DNA from: Actinomadura rupiterrae
GTDB taxonomy: Bacteria; Actinomycetota; Actinomycetes; Streptosporangiales; Streptosporangiaceae
Length of the DNA: 64,000 bases
Assembly: GCF_024172125.1 (NCBI RefSeq)
Contig: NZ_JAMZEA010000007.1
Location: 310,001 to 374,000 of the forward strand
Reading direction: 5' to 3'
Under the pieces are notes generated by a model, which saw only the letters and a program-made list of their open reading frames with translations, had not been told where the DNA came from and made no database searches. The position numbers and the translations under genes were made by a program. This document shows, in pieces, positions 58,816-64,000 of the stretch. Within the stretch, counting starts at the first letter, position 1. The number at the start of each line of letters is the position of its first letter.

Positions 58816-59811
58816 ATGCGCACCCTCGGCGCCCGCACGACCGCCGCCCCGCGGCTCCCCGGCGCGCGCAGGACCGGCTCCCGCACGACCGGCGCGCGCA
58901 GGACCGGCGCCCGTACGGCCGGTGCCCGTGTGGCCGGTGCCCGTACGGCCGGCGTCCTGCTGCTGCTCGGCGCGCTCGGTGGGCTCGGCGCGGCGTGCGG
59001 GGGCGGGGGCGGCAAGTGCGATCCGGCGAGGTCGCTGCTGTGCGGGCCGACCGTGTCCGTCGGCGTCGTGGCGGACGCGCCGGGGCTGTCCTGGGGCGCG
59101 ACGAACCCGGCGGGGCTCGACATCGACGTCATGAAGGCCGTCACGACCGGGCTGAGGCTCCAGCCGTCCACGCACATCCTCGACTCCCGGGACCGGGCCG
59201 CGCAGTTGCAGGACCACACCGTGAGCCTGGTCGTCGCGGCCTACTCGATCACCCCCGACCGCAACGCGCAGAAGGTCGACTTCGCGGGCCCGTACGCGGT
59301 CAGCCAGCAGGCGCTGCTGGTGCGCGCCGCCGACCACAGCATGGACGGCGGCTCCACGCTGAACGGCAAGAGCGTCTGCACGACCGAGAGCACGACGGGC
59401 GGCCGGGTGAAGCTGCCCGGCGCGGTCATGAGCACCCAGCCGACGTCGATCGCGGGCTGCGTCGCGCAGCTCGAACAGCGCCGGGTGGACGCGGTGTTCA
59501 CCGACACGCTCGTCCAGTACGGGTACGCGCAGCAGTTCCCCGGCCGGTACCGGGTCGTCCAGTCCGGCACGTGGGGCCAGAACCAGTACTACGGGATCGG
59601 CCTGCCCATGGGGCACCGCGCCGACTGCCTGAAGATCAACGAGCAGCTCCGGAGCTACCTGCGGACCCAGTGGCGGACGGACTTCCTCGCCACCTTCCCG
59701 CTCGCCGTCCAGGGGGCCACGGGCCAGACGAACGGGCAGGGCGACTTCGAGAGCATGTACAAGCCGTCCGACAGCTTGATGACCGAACTGTCCTGCAAGT
59801 CCGCGAAGTGA
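58816..59811 (+). CDS. Family 3 solute-binding lipoprotein with repetitive N-terminal extension
   Basis: A 331-residue protein. The lipobox LGAAC (Cys near residue 61) follows a hydrophobic stretch, and the mature part is an SBP_bac_3 fold: GPTVSVGVVADAPGLSWG, LVVAAYSITPDRNAQKVDFA, GPYAVSQQALLVRA. Such proteins bind amino acids for ABC import or act as sensors. No ABC permease is adjacent. The first 45 residues before the signal helix are GARRTG/ARTAGAR repeats from an internal 15-18-bp minisatellite. GGGAGGA before ATG 58816 supports the long form. Confidence 0.85.
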   Translation: MRTLGARTTAAPRLPGARRTGSRTTGARRTGARTAGARVAGARTAGVLLLLGALGGLGAACGGGGGKCDPARSLLCGPTVSVGVVADAPGLSWGATNPAGLDIDVMKAVTTGLRLQPSTHILDSRDRAAQLQDHTVSLVVAAYSITPDRNAQKVDFAGPYAVSQQALLVRAADHSMDGGSTLNGKSVCTTESTTGGRVKLPGAVMSTQPTSIAGCVAQLEQRRVDAVFTDTLVQYGYAQQFPGRYRVVQSGTWGQNQYYGIGLPMGHRADCLKINEQLRSYLRTQWRTDFLATFPLAVQGATGQTNGQGDFESMYKPSDSLMTELSCKSAK

Positions 59812-59934
59812 GCGGACACGGCCCGCCGACCGCGGACGCCCCGGGCCCTCTAGTGGGCGGCCGCGCAACGTGTGGCCGGGATCGGACAGGTCTGTCGAAA
59901 GGGCTTGATTGCGCACCTCGGCGGGGGTGGCGGC

Positions 59935-59986
59935 GTGATCGGACGATCACCGGCGGTTGACCGCGGCCCGCGCCTGTTCCTAGGTT
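59935..59986 (+). promoter_or_regulatory. Promoter and operator-like palindrome before the diiron oxygenase
   Basis: GTGATCG-GA-CGATCAC (59935-59950) is a perfect 16-bp dyad. TTGACC (59957-59962) and TAGGTT (59981-59986) follow with an 18-bp spacer, a credible housekeeping sigma promoter. The dyad would place a regulator just upstream of the -35 box. Confidence 0.5.
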
Positions 59987-60050
59987 GAAAACGCGTAAGA
60001 AAGCTTCAGTCTCGCCTGTTGAGATGTCACTCAATTACCCCGAGGGCGGT

Positions 60051-61052
60051 ATGACTGTCACAGATCTCGATTACGAGAAGGCGCTGCGGAGGCTGTCCAA
60101 GGCGTCCGTCGAAAAGCACTGGGAACCGTTCCGGGACATTCCCTGGGACGACCCGGAGTACGCGATCGATCCGGCGGACCCGCGCTGGGAACTGCCGCGG
60201 GCCGATCCGCTGTCGGCGCATCCGTGGTACCTGGCGCAGCCGGCGGAGACGCGGGCGGCCATCGGGCTGTACCGGCAGGCCAACGTCGCCAAGGTCGGCA
60301 TGCAGTTCGAGAACCTGCTGAACAGGGGCCTGCTGGCCTTCGCGTGGCGGCTGCCGAACGGCTCGGCGGAGTTCCGCTACGTGTACCACGAGATGATCGA
60401 GGAGGGGCACCACGGGCTGATGTTCCAGGAGTTCGTCGACCGCAGCGGAACCGACGCCCCGGGAATGTCGCGAGTGTTCCGGTGGGCCGGCGAGATCGTG
60501 CCGGTGTTCGGCGCGGTCGCCCCCGCGCTCTATTTCTTCGGCGTGCTCGCGGGCGAGGAACCGATCGACCACATGCAGCGGCGGGTGCTTCGGGACGGCG
60601 AGGAGGGGCACCCGCTCATCACCCGCATCATGGCGATCCATGTGGCGGAGGAGGCGCGGCATATTTCGTTCGGCCGCAGATATCTGCGCTACCACGTGCC
60701 GCGAATGGCGGCGCCGTCGCGGTTCCTGCTGAGCCTCGGCGTCCCGCCGACGGCGAAGGTGATGGCGACCGTCATCCTGACGCCGCCGCCCGCGATGGCG
60801 CGGAGCTTCGGCATCCCGAAGAGCGTGGTGCGGCAGGCGTACTGGCGGTCCGACGCGTCCAGGGACACCATCGCGGACGCGGTGGGCGGGCTGCGCGACC
60901 TCTGCCAGGAGATCGGCCTCATCAACCCGGTGAGCAAGCGGCTGTGGCAGGCGCTCGGGATCTGGCGCGACGGGGCGGGGGCGTCGTCGCGCCAGAACAG
61001 GGCGAGGAACGGGCGCCGGGAGGTGGAGACGGCGCCGCTGCCCGAGGGCTAG
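60051..61052 (+). CDS. AurF-like diiron oxygenase
   Basis: A 333-residue protein of the AurF (p-aminobenzoate N-oxygenase) family. The diiron ligands are in VGMQFENLLNRG (Glu), YHEMIEEGHHGLMF (E-E-x-x-H) and AIHVAEEARHISFGRRY (E-E-x-x-H). AurF oxidises an aryl amine to a nitro group; many homologues act on unknown substrates. GAGGG precedes ATG 60051; ATG 60024 would add 9 residues. No biosynthetic cluster surrounds it. Its stop shares the CTAG with the convergent hutF stop. Confidence 0.88.
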   Translation: MTVTDLDYEKALRRLSKASVEKHWEPFRDIPWDDPEYAIDPADPRWELPRADPLSAHPWYLAQPAETRAAIGLYRQANVAKVGMQFENLLNRGLLAFAWRLPNGSAEFRYVYHEMIEEGHHGLMFQEFVDRSGTDAPGMSRVFRWAGEIVPVFGAVAPALYFFGVLAGEEPIDHMQRRVLRDGEEGHPLITRIMAIHVAEEARHISFGRRYLRYHVPRMAAPSRFLLSLGVPPTAKVMATVILTPPPAMARSFGIPKSVVRQAYWRSDASRDTIADAVGGLRDLCQEIGLINPVSKRLWQALGIWRDGAGASSRQNRARNGRREVETAPLPEG

Positions 61053-62407
61053 GGCTGCGGCTCCTCCTGGGTGACGGCGGCGATGGTGTCTTGGAGCAGG
61101 GCCGGGACCTCGCGGACGAGCAGGTGCCGGCCGTCCTCGACGATCTGCCGGCCGGAGACCACGACGTGCCGGACGTCGGCGGCGGTGGCGGCGAACACGG
61201 CCGTCTCCGCCGCCAGGTCCGGGCCCGCGCCCGCCGTCCGGGGCGAGTCGAGGGCGATCGTGGTGAGGTCGGCGTACGCGCCGGGCTCCAGCCGGCCCGC
61301 CTCGGGCCAGCCGAGCGCGTAGTGGCCGTTCCAGGTGGCGGCGGCGAGCAGCTCCGGGGCCGTCCAGTGGCCGCGGACGCGGGTCCGGAGCCGCTCGTCC
61401 AGCTCCACCGCGCGCGCCTCCTCGAACAGGTCGATGACGGCGTGCTGGTCGGAGCCGAGGTTGACCGGGGAGCCCGCGTGGTGCAGGTCGCGGGCGGGGC
61501 CGATGCCGTCGGCGAGGTCGCGTTCGGTGGTGGGGCACATGCACACGCCGGTGGTGGTCGCGCCGAGCAGGCCGACGTCCTCGGGCGTCAGGTGGGTGGC
61601 GTGCACGGCCGTGGTGAGCGCGCCGAGCGCGCCGCACTCGGCGAGCAGCTTCGTCGGCGTCATCCCGTACGCGTCGAGGCACGCCTCGTTCTCGGCGGGC
61701 TGCTCCGACAGGTGGACGTGCAGGGGCGCGCGCCGGTCCTTCGCCCAGGACGCGACGGCCCGGATCTGCTCGCGCGGGACGGCCCGGACCGAATGGATCG
61801 CGGCCCCCACGCGCGCATGAGGACGAGCGTCCTTGTCGTTGTGCTCGTAGAGGGTGTCGACGCGGCGGGCCCAGTCGCCTGCCGTTCCGTCGCCGAACCG
61901 GAGTTGCGGACCGGCGAGGGGCTGTCCCATGCCGCCGGTCAGGTAGCAGGCGTCGAGGAGGGTGATGCGTATGCCGGCCGCGTCGGCGGCCGCGATCAGC
62001 GCCTCGCCCATGGCGTTCGGCTCGTCGTAGGACGCGCCGCCGGGCTTGTGGTGGAGGTAGTGGAACTCGCCGACGCAGCTGATGCCGGCCAGCGCCATCT
62101 CGGCGTAGACGGCGGTGGCGAGCTCGCGGTAGGAGTCGGGGTCCAGGCGGTCGGCGACCTTGTACATGGTGTCGCGCCACGTCCAGAAGGTGCCGCGGTC
62201 CATCTGGACGCGGCCGCGGAGGGCTCGGTGGAAGGCGTGGGAGTGCGCGTTCGCCAGCCCCGGGAGGGTGAGGCCGCGCAGGCGCGGCGCGTCCGGCGGG
62301 GCCGGGACGCCGCTGCTGATGCTGGTGATCCGCTCGCCGTCGGCCTCGATGAGGACGTCGGCGGCGACGCCGTCTCCGAGCCAGGCGTACTCGGCGTGCC
62401 ATCGCAT
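61049..62407 (-). CDS. hutF: Formimidoylglutamate deiminase
   Basis: A 452-residue amidohydrolase. It converts N-formimino-glutamate to N-formyl-glutamate and ammonia in the HutF branch of histidine degradation. The metal site is visible in GLANAHSHAFHRALRG, HVHLSEQPAENEAC, TAVHATHLT and NLGSDQHAVID. The segment CVGEFHYLHHKPGGASYDEP is typical of HutF. AGGGAT precedes ATG 62407. It lies 9 bp downstream of the M20 amidohydrolase gene, which follows hutU, so this is a hutU-M20-hutF operon with hutI missing. Confidence 0.93.
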   Translation of the reverse strand: MRWHAEYAWLGDGVAADVLIEADGERITSISSGVPAPPDAPRLRGLTLPGLANAHSHAFHRALRGRVQMDRGTFWTWRDTMYKVADRLDPDSYRELATAVYAEMALAGISCVGEFHYLHHKPGGASYDEPNAMGEALIAAADAAGIRITLLDACYLTGGMGQPLAGPQLRFGDGTAGDWARRVDTLYEHNDKDARPHARVGAAIHSVRAVPREQIRAVASWAKDRRAPLHVHLSEQPAENEACLDAYGMTPTKLLAECGALGALTTAVHATHLTPEDVGLLGATTTGVCMCPTTERDLADGIGPARDLHHAGSPVNLGSDQHAVIDLFEEARAVELDERLRTRVRGHWTAPELLAAATWNGHYALGWPEAGRLEPGAYADLTTIALDSPRTAGAGPDLAAETAVFAATAADVRHVVVSGRQIVEDGRHLLVREVPALLQDTIAAVTQEEPQP

Positions 62408-62416
62408 AAGGGATCC

Positions 62417-63652
62417 CTACCCGCGGACCAGGTCGGCCAGTACCGAGGCGAGGGCTTCCACACCCGCGAGGCAGTCGCCGGTCTCCGCGTGCTCGCTCGG
62501 CGCGTGCGAGACGCCGGTCGGGTTCCGGACGAACAGCATCGCCGTCGGCAGCACCGCCGACAGGATGCCCGCGTCGTGCCCCGCGCCCGTGGGCAGCACC
62601 GGGGCGCCGCCGAGCGCGCCCACGACCCGGTCGCGCAGCGCGAGGTTGAAGTCGACGACCTCGGTGTAGGACTCCTCGGTCAGCTCGACCGAGACGCCGT
62701 GCCCCTCCCCCGCGGCGCGGGCCTGTTCGAGCACGTCCGAAACCGTCGCACGGACGGACCGCTCGTCCGGACCGCGGCTGTCGAGCCACGCGGCCACCGC
62801 GGACGGGATCGCGTTCACGCCGCCCGGCACGACCTTCACCTTGCCGATCGTGGCGACGCTGTCGTGCCGCTCGGCGGACGCGCGGGCGGCGAGGACGGTC
62901 GAGGCGAACGGCAGCATCGGGTCGCGGCGGTCGGCGAGCCGGGTCGTCCCGGCGTGGTTGCCCTCGCCGCGGAAGTCCAGCCGCCACCGGCCGTGCGGGA
63001 CGATCGCGGACGCGACACCGACGGGCGTGTCCGGCGCGAGCGCGCGGCCCTGCTCGACGTGCAGCTCGACGTAGCAGCCGATGCGCCCGAGCAGGTCGTC
63101 GTCGCGTCCGATCCCGGCGGGATCGACCCCGTTCGCCGCCGCGACCTCGCTGAACGTCCGCCCTTCGGCGTCGGTCAGCGCGCGCGCACGAGCGGGGTCG
63201 ATCGCCCCCGAAAGCAGCCGGGATCCGAGGCAGGCGACACCGAACCGCGCGCCTTCCTCTTCAGCGAACGCGCCGACCCCCAGCGGACGCGCCGGCTCGA
63301 TCCCCCGCGCGCGCATGAGGTCGATCGCCGCGAACGCCGAAACCACGCCGAGCGGCCCGTCGAACGCGCCGCCGCCAGGCACCGAGTCCAGGTGGCTTCC
63401 GGTAAGGACGGCGTCGTCGCGCCGTCCCGAAGCCGGATACCACCAGGCGAACAGGTTGCCGTTCCCGTCCGACTCGACCTCCAGCGAACGGGCACGGGCC
63501 TCGTCGAGGAACCAGTCGCGGCACTCCAGCTCGGACGGCGTCCACACGAAACGGTCGTAACCACCGGTTCCGGCGTCCCGTCCGATGGGCAGCAGCGCCG
63601 CCCACATCTCCTCGAAGCCCAACCCGTTCTCCCAGCCGCTCGGTTCAGACAT
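62417..63652 (-). CDS. M20-family amidohydrolase (allantoate/carbamoyl-amino-acid hydrolase type)
   Basis: A protein of about 411 residues. Metal ligands of M20 allantoate amidohydrolases are visible: LTGSHLDSVPGGGAFDGPLG (His, Asp), AFAEEEGARFGVACLGS (Glu), YVELHVEQGRAL (His) and PTGAGHDAGILSAV. In actinobacterial hut operons an M20 gene of this type commonly lies between hutU and hutF or hutI; a role in hydrolysing N-formyl-glutamate instead of HutG is a reasonable inference. ATG 63652 is used because upstream sequence is the repeat array. No strong ribosome-binding site is seen. Confidence 0.88.
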   Translation of the reverse strand: MSEPSGWENGLGFEEMWAALLPIGRDAGTGGYDRFVWTPSELECRDWFLDEARARSLEVESDGNGNLFAWWYPASGRRDDAVLTGSHLDSVPGGGAFDGPLGVVSAFAAIDLMRARGIEPARPLGVGAFAEEEGARFGVACLGSRLLSGAIDPARARALTDAEGRTFSEVAAANGVDPAGIGRDDDLLGRIGCYVELHVEQGRALAPDTPVGVASAIVPHGRWRLDFRGEGNHAGTTRLADRRDPMLPFASTVLAARASAERHDSVATIGKVKVVPGGVNAIPSAVAAWLDSRGPDERSVRATVSDVLEQARAAGEGHGVSVELTEESYTEVVDFNLALRDRVVGALGGAPVLPTGAGHDAGILSAVLPTAMLFVRNPTGVSHAPSEHAETGDCLAGVEALASVLADLVRG

Positions 63653-63777
63653 GACGCGCGAGGACCCGCACAACAACGCGCAAGGTTCCGCATGACGCGC
63701 GAGGACCCCCAGGATGCGGAAGGACTCGCATGGCGCGGGGACCCGCATGGCGCGGGGACCCGCATGAGGCGGGAGGC
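63651..63777. repeat. 17-bp tandem repeats between hutU and the M20 gene
   Basis: CGCATGGCGCGGGGACC occurs twice perfectly (63727-63743, 63744-63760) with decayed copies on both sides, including one that overlaps the M20 start. The repeats separate two genes that are probably one transcript. Confidence 0.75.
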
Positions 63778-63814
63778 CCGAGCCGCCTGGCGGGGCCCGG
63801 GTCCTCCCGGTGGA

Positions 63815-64000
63815 TCAGCTCTCGCGCATCGGGATGCGGACGCCGCGTTCGGCGGCGACGTCCTCGGCGCGCTCGTAGCCCGCGTCCACGTGCCGCATGA
63901 CGCCCGTGCCGGGGTCGTTGGTGAGGACGCGCTCCAGCTTCTGCCCCGCCAGATCGGTGCCGTCCGCGACGCAGACCTGGCCCGCGTGGATCGAGCGGCC
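63815..64000 (-). CDS. hutU: Urocanate hydratase, C-terminal end (cut by the window)
   Basis: The last 61 codons of urocanase are present: GRSIHAGQVCVADGTDLAG, then RVLTNDPGTGVMRHVDAGYE and the end RGVRIPMRES. This is the conserved C-terminus of HutU, which hydrates urocanate in histidine degradation. The rest of the gene lies beyond the window. It is the upstream gene of the hutU-M20-hutF operon. Confidence 0.92.
   Translation of the reverse strand, partial: GRSIHAGQVCVADGTDLAGQKLERVLTNDPGTGVMRHVDAGYERAEDVAAERGVRIPMRES

Overview
The window is high-GC actinomycete DNA. It carries the GlgE alpha-glucan pathway, an F420-type luciferase-like oxidoreductase, many MarR/TetR/GntR/LysR/XRE regulators, GTG and TTG starts, and 4-bp start/stop overlaps. 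Gene content is compatible with a Streptosporangiales genus such as Actinomadura, but this is an inference and no rRNA is present. I saw no tRNA, rRNA, CRISPR array, prophage or intact transposase. One short non-autonomous transposon-like element is proposed.

Layout. 1-7.3 kb: a partial membrane protein, an enoyl-CoA hydratase, a SNF2 helicase coupled to a SWIM zinc-finger protein, an M55 D-aminopeptidase, and an XRE regulator with a membrane protein. 7.3-16.2 kb: glycogen phosphorylase (minus strand), a VanZ-like protein, then glgE-treS-mak. 16.6-24.8 kb: a seven-gene, translationally coupled operon for a cell-surface polysaccharide (two GT2 glycosyltransferases, a CelD/FemAB-type acyltransferase, a NodB deacetylase, a flippase, a large polytopic membrane protein, a small membrane protein). 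It is followed by a GntR regulator with a strong operator, a membrane-anchored glycoside hydrolase and a P450. 29.5-32.1 kb: glgB with an overlapping ACT-domain gene. The polysaccharide locus therefore sits between mak and glgB, genes that are contiguous in Streptomyces-type GlgE loci.

32.1-44.7 kb: a Nudix-NYN fusion, a hotdog thioesterase, a MITE-like element, an SppA peptidase, a flavin reductase, a cupin, hutI, a calpain-like protease, a FAD oxidoreductase with MarR, an LLM oxidoreductase, and LysR with a threonine-dehydratase-like enzyme. 44.7-54.9 kb: a very large Ser/Thr kinase-TPR-WD40 protein, RidA, a HEAT-repeat protein, an SDR with its XRE/MmyB-type regulator, and an arginase-fold gene followed by a GGCT-SGNH fusion. 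55-64 kb: a secreted SGNH hydrolase, TetR, a HAD hydrolase, a membrane protein, a solute-binding lipoprotein, an AurF-like diiron oxygenase, then hutF, an M20 amidohydrolase and the end of hutU. hutI lies about 23 kb from this hut operon.

A theme runs through the window: short degenerate tandem repeats, each locus with its own unit. They fill most of the longer convergent intergenic gaps and also appear inside genes as low-complexity tails or insertions. The most striking case is in the activation segment of the WD40 kinase. Three near-perfect long palindromes (GntR, MarR, TetR) give well-defined operator predictions.
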